8,544 nt of DNA from positions 1 to 8,544 of the forward strand of contig JAITAQ010000070.1 in NCBI GenBank assembly GCA_031283985.1, read 5' to 3'. How positions within the stretch are numbered: the stretch's first letter is position 1; each line of letters starts with the position of its first letter. Under the pieces are notes generated by a model. It did no database searches and had not been told where the DNA came from. It saw only the letters and a program-made list of their open reading frames with translations. The translations under genes and the position numbers were made by a program. Of the stretch, positions 1 to 7,308 are shown one piece after another. Source of the stretch: Endomicrobium sp. (GTDB taxonomy: Bacteria > Elusimicrobiota > Endomicrobiia > Endomicrobiales > Endomicrobiaceae).

Positions 1-39
1 TACTTGGATTATTTACCTGCAAAAATCTAAAAAATAAAT

Positions 40-2037
40 ATGGAAAATATCCAAAATCTAATAAAACGCTTAAGAAAAGAGTTAGCTAGGCATAATGCTC
101 TTTATTATGATAAGAACGAACCTGAAATTTCTGATGGAGAATATGACGCTCTTGTAAGAGAACTTGAACGTCTTGAACAAGAGTATCCTCTTTTTGCATT
201 GTCAAAATCTCCAACAAAAAAAGTTTCAGGTTATGCTTCGTCTTCCTTTAAACCTATAAAACATGCTGTTCCTATGCTTTCATTGGATAACACATATTCG
301 CACGCCGAAGCTGCGTCATGGTACGAGAGGATTGTAAAAAAATTTAATAACTCAAATTTAGAATTTGTAATAGAGCCTAAAGTAGATGGGGTAAGCGCAA
401 GCTTAACGTATTTAGATGGGGTTTTGATTGTTGGAGCAACTCGCGGTGATGGAGAAACAGGAGAAGACATAACGGAAAATATAAAAACTATACACGATAT
501 CCCTTATAAACTTAAGATAGAAAATCCTCCGAGTTTTTTTGAATTTCGCGGGGAAGTGTATATAGATAAATCCGACTTTAAGAAACTTAATGAAAAAATA
601 TCTTATTCAGACGGTCAAAAATTTGCAAACCCAAGAAATGCTGCCTCAGGCTCACTAAGGCAAAAAAATCCTCAAATTACTGCTGAAAGGAAGCTTCATT
701 TTTTTGTCCATTCTTTCGGGAAAATTGAAGAGAAATATTTTAAAAAACAATCCGAATTTTTAGAATATTGCCAAAATTGCGGTTTTAAACTTCAAAGCAA
801 TTTTAGAATTTGTAACTCTTTTGAAGAAATGTCAAAGTTTATGGATATAATGCTTGAAAAGAGAGGTTTGTTAAACTATGAAATTGATGGTCTTGTTATA
901 AAAATAAATAGTTTGAAGTTACAAAATGAGCTGGGAAGCACAAACAAGAGCCCAAGATGGGCGGTAGCGTTTAAGTTTCCCTCTAAGCAAGCCACAACTA
1001 AACTTATAAAAATAAGATCTCAACTAGGGCGTACCGGAATAATTACACCTTCTGCAATTTTAGAGTCTGCTCCGCTTAGCGGAGTTACAATATCCCATGC
1101 TACGCTCCATAATTTTGAAGAAATTGAGCGGCTTAATGTAAACGAAGGCGATATTGTTTTGATAGAACGCGCTGGAGATGTTATCCCAAAGATAGTTAAA
1201 GTTGTGAGAAAAGAGAGTGAAAGTTTTTTTAAACCTCCCAAAAATTGTCCCTCATGCGGCAGCGAAGTTGTAAAAGAAAAAGAAGTTGCTTACAGATGTA
1301 TAAACCCCGAGTGTCCTGCGCAGTTTAGAAGACACTTAATACATTTTGTTTCAAGAAATGCTATGGATATAGATGGATTTGGAGAATCCGTAGTAGATCA
1401 GCTTCTTGAAAAAAAGAAATTGCATAAGTTGTCGGATATTTATCATTTGAGCTATGACGATTTTATAAAACTTGAGCTTTTTAAAGCCAAAAAAGCCAAT
1501 AATCTTATCAAGGCTATTGCTGAAAGCAAAAAGCGTCCTTTGAGCAAACTTATATTTGCTTTAGGGATACGCCACATTGGAGAAAAAGTTTCGGAAATTG
1601 TAGCTAAAAGGTTTAAAACTATGGAAGCTTTATTTGATGTATCTCTTGAAGATTTTTCAAAAGTATCTGAAATAGGTGAAGTATTGGCACTCTCTTTAAG
1701 AGAATTTTTTGAAAATGCAACAGCGCGTCATGTAATAGAAGATCTGGGTTTAAGCGGAGTAAATATGACGGAACCCGGAACTTCTAAGAAAGTGTCGCAA
1801 TTTGAAGGAAGGTCGTTTGTTTTAACAGGAGAGCTTGAAAAATACTCTAGAGAAAAGGCGTCTGAAATTATAAAGTCTTTAGGTGGAAAAGTAACATCTT
1901 CAGTAAGTAAAAAAACAGATTATGTTCTTACAGGGGAAAATGCTGGATCTAAACTTGAAAAAGCTAAAGAGTTAGACATAAAAATTATTGATGAAGCAGA
2001 GTTTGAGAAACTAATAAACATATGGTACAAGATATAG
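40..2037 (+). CDS. ligA: NAD+-dependent DNA ligase LigA
   Basis: Seals 3'-OH/5'-phosphate nicks in duplex DNA during replication and repair in the cytoplasm, using NAD+ as AMP donor. The 665-residue protein is full length (E. coli LigA is 671). Visible in order: N-terminal Ia domain with a YYD box (about 22-24); adenylation domain with the AMP-accepting lysine in KVDG (Lys114), TRGDG (134-138), FRGEVY (169-174), NPRNAASGSLRQ (197-208) and DGLVIK (283-288); OB domain; a four-Cys zinc site (Cys403, 406, 420, 425); helix-hairpin-helix repeats (about 430-575, including GIRHIGEKV); and a C-terminal BRCT domain (about 588-665). The ATG at 40 fits the family N-terminus, but no Shine-Dalgarno sequence is visible before it. 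The 3' end overlaps the next gene by 16 nt, which suggests co-transcription and translational coupling. All catalytic motifs are intact, so it should be functional. Confidence 0.98.
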   Translation: MENIQNLIKRLRKELARHNALYYDKNEPEISDGEYDALVRELERLEQEYPLFALSKSPTKKVSGYASSSFKPIKHAVPMLSLDNTYSHAEAASWYERIVKKFNNSNLEFVIEPKVDGVSASLTYLDGVLIVGATRGDGETGEDITENIKTIHDIPYKLKIENPPSFFEFRGEVYIDKSDFKKLNEKISYSDGQKFANPRNAASGSLRQKNPQITAERKLHFFVHSFGKIEEKYFKKQSEFLEYCQNCGFKLQSNFRICNSFEEMSKFMDIMLEKRGLLNYEIDGLVIKINSLKLQNELGSTNKSPRWAVAFKFPSKQATTKLIKIRSQLGRTGIITPSAILESAPLSGVTISHATLHNFEEIERLNVNEGDIVLIERAGDVIPKIVKVVRKESESFFKPPKNCPSCGSEVVKEKEVAYRCINPECPAQFRRHLIHFVSRNAMDIDGFGESVVDQLLEKKKLHKLSDIYHLSYDDFIKLELFKAKKANNLIKAIAESKKRPLSKLIFALGIRHIGEKVSEIVAKRFKTMEALFDVSLEDFSKVSEIGEVLALSLREFFENATARHVIEDLGLSGVNMTEPGTSKKVSQFEGRSFVLTGELEKYSREKASEIIKSLGGKVTSSVSKKTDYVLTGENAGSKLEKAKELDIKIIDEAEFEKLINIWYKI

Positions 2038-2738
2038 AAATAATTTATCAAGACGATGATATTATAGTGGTGAACAAACCTTCAGGTATTATAGTTATAC
2101 CTGATCAACACACTAATAAAAGTAAAACTCTTGTTGGTATAGTGAAAAAGCAGGTAAATCAAAAAATATGGGTGGTTCAGAGAAAAGATAAAGATACAAC
2201 TGGCGTTTTGGTTTTTGCAAAAACTGCAGAAAGCTACAGAAATATAAGCATGCAGTTTGAAAATTCTCAAGTATATAAGAAATACATTGCTCTTTTATCT
2301 GGCGTTTTGGAAAAAAATGAAGGAACTGTAAACAAGCCTATACTTATTTTAGGAGAAGGTGTATCTATAGACATAACTGGAAAAGAGTCAATAACTAAGT
2401 TTAAAGTTCTTGAAAGGTTTAAAAGTTATACATTAGTTGAAGCTATGCCTTTGACATGCAGAAGACACCAAATAAGGGTACATTTTTGGAGTTTAGGTCA
2501 CCCGTTAGCCATAGATACTGAATACGGAGTATCAGGTCCTATAATGTTATCATGGCTGAAACGTAATTACAAGGTAAAAAAAGGCGAAGATGAAAAGCCC
2601 CTTATATCAAGACTTACTTTGCATGCACAGTCTCTAAAATTAACATTGCCTTCTAGTGGTATAGAAAAGATTTTTGAAGCTCCTCTCCCAAAGGACTTTA
2701 AACTTACTCTTAAACAATTGAAAAAATATGCGAGGTAA
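2022..2738 (+). CDS. RluA-family RNA pseudouridine synthase with atypical QRKD motif
   Basis: Predicted to isomerise uridine to pseudouridine in rRNA or tRNA; the target site cannot be told from the sequence. The 238-residue protein is the RluA-type catalytic domain alone, without an N-terminal S4 domain. Family features: IIYQDDDIIVVNKPSG at the N-terminus; the catalytic-Asp motif at 53-56, reading QRKD followed by KDTTGVLVFAK where the family normally has HRLD; RRHQIRVH (147-154) in place of the usual RTHQIRVH; GHPLAID; and a C-terminal LTLHA segment. The catalytic Asp56 and its partner Arg54 are present, so activity is plausible although the flanking His and Leu are replaced by Gln and Lys. 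The ATG lies inside the 3' end of ligA and its Shine-Dalgarno is weak, consistent with coupling. Family assignment is secure; the subfamily (RluA, RluC, RluD, TruC or other) is not. Confidence 0.9.
   Translation: MVQDIEIIYQDDDIIVVNKPSGIIVIPDQHTNKSKTLVGIVKKQVNQKIWVVQRKDKDTTGVLVFAKTAESYRNISMQFENSQVYKKYIALLSGVLEKNEGTVNKPILILGEGVSIDITGKESITKFKVLERFKSYTLVEAMPLTCRRHQIRVHFWSLGHPLAIDTEYGVSGPIMLSWLKRNYKVKKGEDEKPLISRLTLHAQSLKLTLPSSGIEKIFEAPLPKDFKLTLKQLKKYAR
2732..2736 (+). promoter_or_regulatory. Ribosome binding site of the DUF362 gene
   Basis: GAGGT lies 4 nt before the ATG at 2741 and overlaps the last codons and stop of the pseudouridine synthase gene. Ribosomes ending the upstream gene would be placed at the next start, so coupling is likely. 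Confidence 0.7.
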
Positions 2739-2740
2739 AC

Positions 2741-3787
2741 ATGGCAAGAAAAGTGTATTTTCTTCCTTGGGGCAGGATAAATGAACTTTATAAATTTTTA
2801 AAAGTTACAAGAGTTTTTAATCACGTAAAATCTAGGAATTTTATTGCCATAAAAATGCATTTTGGTGAAGATGGTAACAAAGGTTATATTAAACCTGAAT
2901 ATGTTTCTCAAGTAGTAAAAATTATAAGAGAAAAGAAAGCATACCCATATTTAACTGACGCAAGCACAATTTATGTGGGCAAACGTTCTGACGCGTACCA
3001 TCATCTCTTGATTGCCAATAAGCATGGCTTCAATATTGACTTTTGCGGTTGTCCTATAATTATAGCGGATGCTTTGCGTGGAAATGCTGAAACAAAAATA
3101 AAAGTTAATTTGAAGCATTTTAAACAGGTGACAATTGCCTATGATATTTATAACGCCGATGGCTTTATATTTTTAAGCCACTTTAAAGGACATGAGATAA
3201 CAGGTTTCGGCGGCGCTTTAAAAAATATAGGCATGGGCTGTGGGAGTAAAGCTGGCAAATATGCAATGCATCATTCTTCTCAGCCGATTCTAAACAATAA
3301 GCATTGTATAGGCTGTGGAAACTGTGTAAAGCATTGCTATCAGAAAGCATTGTCTCTTTTAGATAAAAAAGTTGTGATGGATAAAACAAAATGTGCAGGC
3401 TGTGGGCAGTGTATAGTAAATTGTGTATTTAAAGTATTTAAGCTAAATTGGAATGAAGATCCTGCTGCAGTTCAAGAAAAAATAGTTGAGTATGCCTATG
3501 GGGTTTTAAAGAATAAAAGAGCGACTTATGTAAATTTTTTAAATCATATAAGTAAATTTTGCGACTGTTTTTCTTTGCCTAAGAACAATCCTCTTATGGA
3601 AGATGTAGGTATAGTTGCAGGTGCAGATCCAGTTGCTGTAGATCAAGCAAGTTATGACTTAATAAATAAAGCTTATGGAAAAAACTTCTTCAAAAAAATA
3701 TACCCTGAAATTGATTCTACTATACAGTTAGAGTATGCGCAAGAATTAGGTTTAGGTGAGCGCGATTATGAACTTGTAAACTATTAA
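2741..3787 (+). CDS. DUF362 protein with two [4Fe-4S] ferredoxin motifs
   Basis: A 348-residue cytoplasmic iron-sulfur protein of the DUF362 (PF04015) family; the biochemical role of this family is not established, though electron transfer is likely from the clusters. The DUF362 core surrounds an inserted bacterial ferredoxin module. The first part holds the KMHFGEDGNKGY segment, a CGC (Cys102, Cys104), and HFKGHEITGFGGALKNIGMG. The module has two canonical CxxCxxCxxxC sets: Cys189/192/195/199 and Cys218/221/224/228, enough for two [4Fe-4S] clusters. After it come FCDC (Cys274, Cys276) and the typical ending DVGIVAGADPVAVDQAS. It starts 2 nt after the previous stop with a good Shine-Dalgarno, and recX follows after 1 nt. 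There is no signal peptide or membrane segment. Many anaerobes carry such proteins, and an anaerobic lifestyle would fit. The length and all motifs look intact. Confidence 0.9.
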   Translation: MARKVYFLPWGRINELYKFLKVTRVFNHVKSRNFIAIKMHFGEDGNKGYIKPEYVSQVVKIIREKKAYPYLTDASTIYVGKRSDAYHHLLIANKHGFNIDFCGCPIIIADALRGNAETKIKVNLKHFKQVTIAYDIYNADGFIFLSHFKGHEITGFGGALKNIGMGCGSKAGKYAMHHSSQPILNNKHCIGCGNCVKHCYQKALSLLDKKVVMDKTKCAGCGQCIVNCVFKVFKLNWNEDPAAVQEKIVEYAYGVLKNKRATYVNFLNHISKFCDCFSLPKNNPLMEDVGIVAGADPVAVDQASYDLINKAYGKNFFKKIYPEIDSTIQLEYAQELGLGERDYELVNY

Positions 3788-3788
3788 A

Positions 3789-4418
3789 ATGAGAATTATA
3801 AAGATAGATAAAGTAAAATTTAAAAAGAATATTTTTAAAATATGTTTTGAAGACAATGACACTATAATTGTTTTAGCCGATAGTATTGTTAAATTCAGTC
3901 TTGAAGTAGGTAAAGAACTTACGGATAAAGAATATAAAGAAGTTATGTCTTATGATAAATCTAACAGGATAATGTCTGACGCATTAGCTTCGGTTGCTTT
4001 AAGATCTTACAGTTCAAGAGGGTTGCAAGAAAAACTCTTACAAAAAGGCTATGATAAAGATATGGCTTTGAATGCTGTTAATAGACTTGAAGAATTGAAT
4101 TATATAAACGATGATAAGTTTTCAAAAAGTTGTGCTGTTTATTTATCTCAGAAAGGTAAGGGAGAGTTTGCAATTAAAGCCGAGTTAGAAAAGCAGGGCA
4201 TAGATAAGGTTTTAGTAATGGAAGCTCTTGATGAAGTGAAATTTCAAGAAGAACCTTATGAACAGATTGTTAAAATAATGCGTTCAAAATTTAAAAATTT
4301 TAAATGGAAAGATAAAAGCGAAATAAAAAGAGCTTCAGCATTTTTTTTAAGAAGAGGTTTTTCTTCAGAAAATATAGCGAAAGCGTTTAGAGAATACAAA
4401 AATATCTCTATTGATTAA
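3789..4418 (+). CDS. recX: Regulatory protein RecX
   Basis: RecX binds RecA filaments and modulates (usually inhibits) recombinase and coprotease activity. The 209-residue protein has two parts: an N-terminal beta-rich segment (about 1-58) like that of longer, Gram-positive-type RecX proteins, then the helical RecX domain (about 62-205) with repeated three-helix units. Recognisable segments are ALRSYSSRGLQEKLLQKGY, the LEELNYINDDKF segment, and GEFAIKAELEKQGI. It begins 1 nt after the DUF362 stop with no strong Shine-Dalgarno, so translation probably depends on coupling. recA itself is not in this window. Together with ligA it gives the operon a DNA-repair flavour. The reading frame is intact and the family assignment rests on the conserved RSYSxxxLxxKL pattern and overall helical layout. 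Confidence 0.88.
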   Translation: MRIIKIDKVKFKKNIFKICFEDNDTIIVLADSIVKFSLEVGKELTDKEYKEVMSYDKSNRIMSDALASVALRSYSSRGLQEKLLQKGYDKDMALNAVNRLEELNYINDDKFSKSCAVYLSQKGKGEFAIKAELEKQGIDKVLVMEALDEVKFQEEPYEQIVKIMRSKFKNFKWKDKSEIKRASAFFLRRGFSSENIAKAFREYKNISID

Positions 4419-4423
4419 ACAAC

Positions 4424-4428
4424 AGGAG
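4424..4428 (+). promoter_or_regulatory. Ribosome binding site fixing the purH start
   Basis: AGGAG is placed 6 nt before the ATG at 4435. It decides between this ATG and an in-frame TTG at 4411 that would add eight residues (beginning within the recX 3' end) and has no comparable site. Confidence 0.85.
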
Positions 4429-4434
4429 AAGACA

Positions 4435-5991
4435 ATGAGTACGGCGTTGATTAGCGTTTCGGACAAAGCCGGTATTGTGGAATTTGCAAAGGAATTAAAA
4501 AATTTAGGTTGGGATATAATTTCTAGCGGCGGTACGGCAAAAATTTTTAAAAAAAATTCTATTGACTGCAAAGAAATATCTGAAGTTACTGGATTTCCAG
4601 AAATTTTAGATGGTAGAGTAAAAACGATTAATCCGAAAATTCATGGCGGAATACTTGCTATAAGAAATAAAAATGAGCATATAAAACAGTTGCAAAAATA
4701 TAATATTGGTGTTATAGATATGGTTGTCGTAAATTTGTATCCATTTGAAGAAACAATAAACAAAATCCCTAAGGCTGAAGACAAAAAAATAGCTCAAGAT
4801 GTTATAGAAAATATAGATATTGGTGGTGTAACTTTGCTTAGAGCAGCGGCAAAAAATTATAAAGACGTTATGGTTATTTGCGATTTTAAAGACTATTCGG
4901 TTATTGTTGATAATTTAAAGAACAAATCTGTAAATGAAGACTTAAAATTAAATTTGGCGGCAAAAGCTTTTCGTCATACAGCTTACTATGACTCTTTAAT
5001 TTCAAACTATTTAACTTATGAAAAGTTCCCTACATATGCATCTATACCTTTAAAAAAGTTATCGGGTATTAGATACGGTGAAAATCCTCATCAAGAAGCT
5101 GCATTGTATTCAAATGGGACAGAAACAAATAAGCCTATAGTAATATCTGCAAAACAAATCCATGGAAAAGAACTGTCGTACAATAATTATTTAGATTTGG
5201 AGTCAGCATGGAGACTTGTTCATGAATTTGATGCACCTGCCTGCACTATTATCAAACATAACAATCCTTGTGGTTGTGCTGAAGGAAGCTATATAAAAGA
5301 CGCGTATTTAAAAGCTTTGTCTTGCGATCCCATAAGTGCTTTTGGCGGCATAATAGCTTTTAATAGGTTTGTTGAAGAAGACATGGCGGAAGAAATAAGC
5401 AAATTATTTGTAGAGTGTGTTATAGCTCCGGGTTATTCTAAAAACGCTTTAGATATTTTAAATCACAAGAAAAATATAAGATTATTAGTTCAAGAAATAC
5501 CTTATAAGGAAGATAAAAATATTGTTGAATATAGAATGATGTCCTATGGTATGCTTGCTCAGGCTAGAGATAATCTTTTATCAGTTGAAATAAAGCCCAT
5601 GACAAGACGACAACCAACAAAAGAAGAAAATGATTCTTTAAATTTTGCTTGGAAAATTGCAAAACATGTTAAGTCTAACGCTATTATTTTAGCTAGAGGC
5701 AGACAAACAGTTGGTATTGGAGCCGGACAGATGAGTCGTATAGATTCTTTAAAAATCGCTATTGAAAAAATGAAAAATGTAAATTATACATTAGATGAGA
5801 AAAAATTTCCTCTTGTTTTAGCATCCGATGCTTTTTTCCCTTTTCCTGATGTTGTTGAAGAGTCGGCAAGGTCGGGAGTTACAGCTATAATTCAACCTGG
5901 CGGTTCAATAAAAGATAAGGATTCTGTTAAAGCTGCGGATGACAGAAATATGTCTATGGTGGCTACCGGCATTCGTCATTTTAAACATTAA
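4435..5991 (+). CDS. purH: Bifunctional AICAR transformylase / IMP cyclohydrolase PurH
   Basis: Carries out the last two steps of de novo purine synthesis in the cytoplasm: formyl transfer from 10-formyl-tetrahydrofolate to AICAR, then ring closure to IMP. From the ATG at 4435 the protein has 518 residues, normal for PurH. The N-terminal MGS-like cyclohydrolase domain shows ALISVSDKAGIVEFA at the start, SSGGTAK (30-36), DGRVKTINPKIHGG (59-72) and DIGGVTLLRAAAKNY (from 128). The transformylase domain shows RYGENPHQ (213-220), the catalytic Lys274-His275 in KHNNPCG, RQTVGIGAGQMSR (from 423), SDAFFPFPD (from 464) and the closing QPGGS...GIRHFKH. A strong Shine-Dalgarno and the family N-terminus support this start over an upstream TTG. 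It lies 16 nt after recX and is probably the last intact gene of the operon. The organism therefore appears to keep purine synthesis, at least its end. Confidence 0.98.
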   Translation: MSTALISVSDKAGIVEFAKELKNLGWDIISSGGTAKIFKKNSIDCKEISEVTGFPEILDGRVKTINPKIHGGILAIRNKNEHIKQLQKYNIGVIDMVVVNLYPFEETINKIPKAEDKKIAQDVIENIDIGGVTLLRAAAKNYKDVMVICDFKDYSVIVDNLKNKSVNEDLKLNLAAKAFRHTAYYDSLISNYLTYEKFPTYASIPLKKLSGIRYGENPHQEAALYSNGTETNKPIVISAKQIHGKELSYNNYLDLESAWRLVHEFDAPACTIIKHNNPCGCAEGSYIKDAYLKALSCDPISAFGGIIAFNRFVEEDMAEEISKLFVECVIAPGYSKNALDILNHKKNIRLLVQEIPYKEDKNIVEYRMMSYGMLAQARDNLLSVEIKPMTRRQPTKEENDSLNFAWKIAKHVKSNAIILARGRQTVGIGAGQMSRIDSLKIAIEKMKNVNYTLDEKKFPLVLASDAFFPFPDVVEESARSGVTAIIQPGGSIKDKDSVKAADDRNMSMVATGIRHFKH

Positions 5992-5994
5992 ATT

Positions 5995-6016
5995 CCGTAA
6001 AAGCATGTTTTTACGG
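5995..6016 (+). terminator. Hairpin after purH (possible weak terminator)
   Basis: CCGTAAAA (5995-6002) and TTTTACGG (6009-6016) form a perfect 8-bp stem around a 6-nt loop, starting 3 nt after the purH stop. No T-run follows the 3' arm; instead the next bases lead into the Shine-Dalgarno at 6018. It is therefore not a standard intrinsic terminator. It may protect the purH 3' end, pause transcription, or mask the downstream ribosome-binding site. Confidence 0.4.
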
Positions 6017-6017
6017 C

Positions 6018-6023
6018 AAGGAG
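6018..6023 (+). promoter_or_regulatory. Ribosome binding site of the broken exported-protein gene
   Basis: AAGGAG sits 8 nt before the ATG at 6032. It is one of the best Shine-Dalgarno matches in the window although the gene it serves is broken, which argues for fairly recent decay. Confidence 0.65.
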
Positions 6024-6031
6024 TGTTGATT

Positions 6032-6465
6032 ATGAAGAGGGTTTTAGTGATGTCAATATATAATGCTGCTAGCGGTGTGTTTTTTCTGATAATGCGTTGG
6101 CAAAAAGAAGTCGTCATTTTAAGATAATACATGTTGCTTATCCTTCCAATCATTACTGGGATTGGGATAGCAATCCCATATACTGCTACACTGATCCAAC
6201 TGACGGCGATTTTACAGCTATGCAAGTTATAATAATTATGAAACTGAAAGAAGTAAGGTTAGTACAGCGTTGAATGAAATAGAGATTCTTGAGAAAAGAA
6301 AAACTGAATCTAAAAAGGCTAAAAAAAGAATTAACAAAAGTAAAAATTACATCCGCTAAATTTTATAAACAATATAGTACTGAGTCTCCTGCCGTTTCTA
6401 TGACTGAGATTACTTTAATCAAAAAAAGATTAGATAATTTAAATTTAAAGAAAAAAATATATTGA
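6032..6465 (+). pseudogene. Frameshifted gene for a small exported, Lys-rich protein of unknown family
   Basis: I do not recognise this family. From the ATG at 6032 the first frame reads a signal-peptide-like start (MKRVLVMSIYNAASGVFF) and ends at 6127. Around a run of six T (6080-6085) the sense continues in the frame of 6034, giving SDNALA then KRSRH, a good signal-peptidase AxA site, and an aromatic/acidic segment (HYWDWDSNPIYCYTDPTDGDF). Around 6225-6228 it moves to the frame of 6228, giving a Lys/Glu-rich, coiled-coil-like stretch to a stop at 6357-6359. A last shift somewhere in 6330-6355 gives a third change of frame (AKFYKQYSTESPAVS onward) to a stop at 6463-6465. Joined, about 145 residues result. 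The three breaks imply a base lost, a base lost and a base gained. The final stop overlaps the lipA TTG. Inference: a periplasmic or surface protein gene in decay. Confidence 0.65.
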
Positions 6466-7307
6466 CTAAGAAGAAGCATATGGAGATGATACAGGAGAAA
6501 AAAAAGATTACAATTGCTGATATAACGGTGTTGGAAAAAGATTTTAAAACTAAAGGTCTAAATACCGTTTGTCAAAGCGCCAAATGTCCAAATATCGGTG
6601 AATGTTTTAAAAAGAAAATAGTAACATTTTTAATACTTGGAAAAAACTGTACAAGAAAATGCGCTTTTTGTGCTGTGGAAAAATATAGACCAGAACTGGT
6701 TGATGAAGATGAACCTTCTAAAATTGCAAAAACAATAAAAGAATTTGAGATTTCTTACAGTGTTATAACATCAGTAACAAGAGACGATTTGCCTGACGGT
6801 GGAGCAGGTCATTTTTCTAAAACAGTAAGTGAGATAAAACTTGTTCTTCCTAATGCTAAAGTAGAAGTTCTTGTGCCAGATTTTTTAGGCAAGACAGAAC
6901 TTATAGACATCGTTTTAGTTCCAAAACCAGATGTTTTTTCTCATAATTTAGAAACAGTTCCATGCTTATATGATAATGTGAGAAAAGGTGCGGATTATCA
7001 ACGATCTATAAAAGTTTTAAAGTATGCAAAAGATTCAGGTTTTAAAGTCAAAACAGGAATAATGTTGGGTTTAGGGGAAACTGAACAGCAACTGTTTGAT
7101 ATTATTAAAGATGTAAAGGATACGGGCATTGATATTCTCACTATTGGGCAATATCTTGCTCCATCAAAAAAGCATTATGCTGTTGTTAAACAATATAAAA
7201 AGGAAGAATTTCAAAAGATAAAAGATTTCGCTCTTTCAATTGGCATAAAACAAGTAATTGCAGGAAGATATGTTCGCAGTTCGTACTTAGGAGAGGAATA
7301 TTTTTAG
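6462..7307 (+). CDS. lipA: Lipoyl synthase LipA (radical SAM)
   Basis: Inserts two sulfur atoms at C6 and C8 of octanoyl groups bound to lipoyl domains (GcvH or 2-oxoacid dehydrogenase E2), using S-adenosylmethionine. It acts in the cytoplasm. From TTG at 6462 it has 281 residues. The auxiliary sulfur-donor cluster ligands are Cys37, Cys42 and Cys48 (CQSAKCPNIGEC), the radical-SAM cluster is Cys63/67/70 (CTRKCAFC), and the C-terminal RSSY motif (272-275) supplies the auxiliary-cluster serine. Other LipA blocks are TSVTRDDLPDGGA, HNLETV, KTGIMLGLGET and LTIGQYLAPS. The start is uncertain: TTG 6462 gives an N-terminus that lines up with the usual xPEWI segment (here HMEMI), whereas ATG 6480 or 6486 gives a shorter one; none has a strong Shine-Dalgarno. 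The TTG overlaps the TGA of the preceding broken gene. lipB or lplA, needed to supply the octanoyl or lipoyl group, are not in this window. Confidence 0.96.
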   Translation: MTKKKHMEMIQEKKKITIADITVLEKDFKTKGLNTVCQSAKCPNIGECFKKKIVTFLILGKNCTRKCAFCAVEKYRPELVDEDEPSKIAKTIKEFEISYSVITSVTRDDLPDGGAGHFSKTVSEIKLVLPNAKVEVLVPDFLGKTELIDIVLVPKPDVFSHNLETVPCLYDNVRKGADYQRSIKVLKYAKDSGFKVKTGIMLGLGETEQQLFDIIKDVKDTGIDILTIGQYLAPSKKHYAVVKQYKKEEFQKIKDFALSIGIKQVIAGRYVRSSYLGEEYF

Positions 7308-7308
7308 A

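Noticed and set aside
1..30. Possible tail of an upstream gene (nine codons then TAA in frame 1)
   Set aside because: Nine codons cannot identify a gene, and the other two forward frames are also open over this short stretch, so the call would be a guess.
1070..1084. CTCCGC/GCGGAG stem with a 3-nt loop inside ligA
   Set aside because: It encodes conserved-looking LigA sequence (SAPLSG), has no T-run, and is short; most likely chance.
4411..4434. Longer purH start at TTG 4411
   Set aside because: The ATG at 4435 has a strong AGGAG at correct spacing and begins at the conserved ALISVSDK segment; the extra eight residues lie over the recX end.
5905..6225. 106-codon minus-strand open frame opposite the purH end and the exported-protein relic
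   Set aside because: It lies antisense to conserved PurH coding sequence, has no Shine-Dalgarno or recognisable domain, and looks like a shadow of AT-rich coding DNA.
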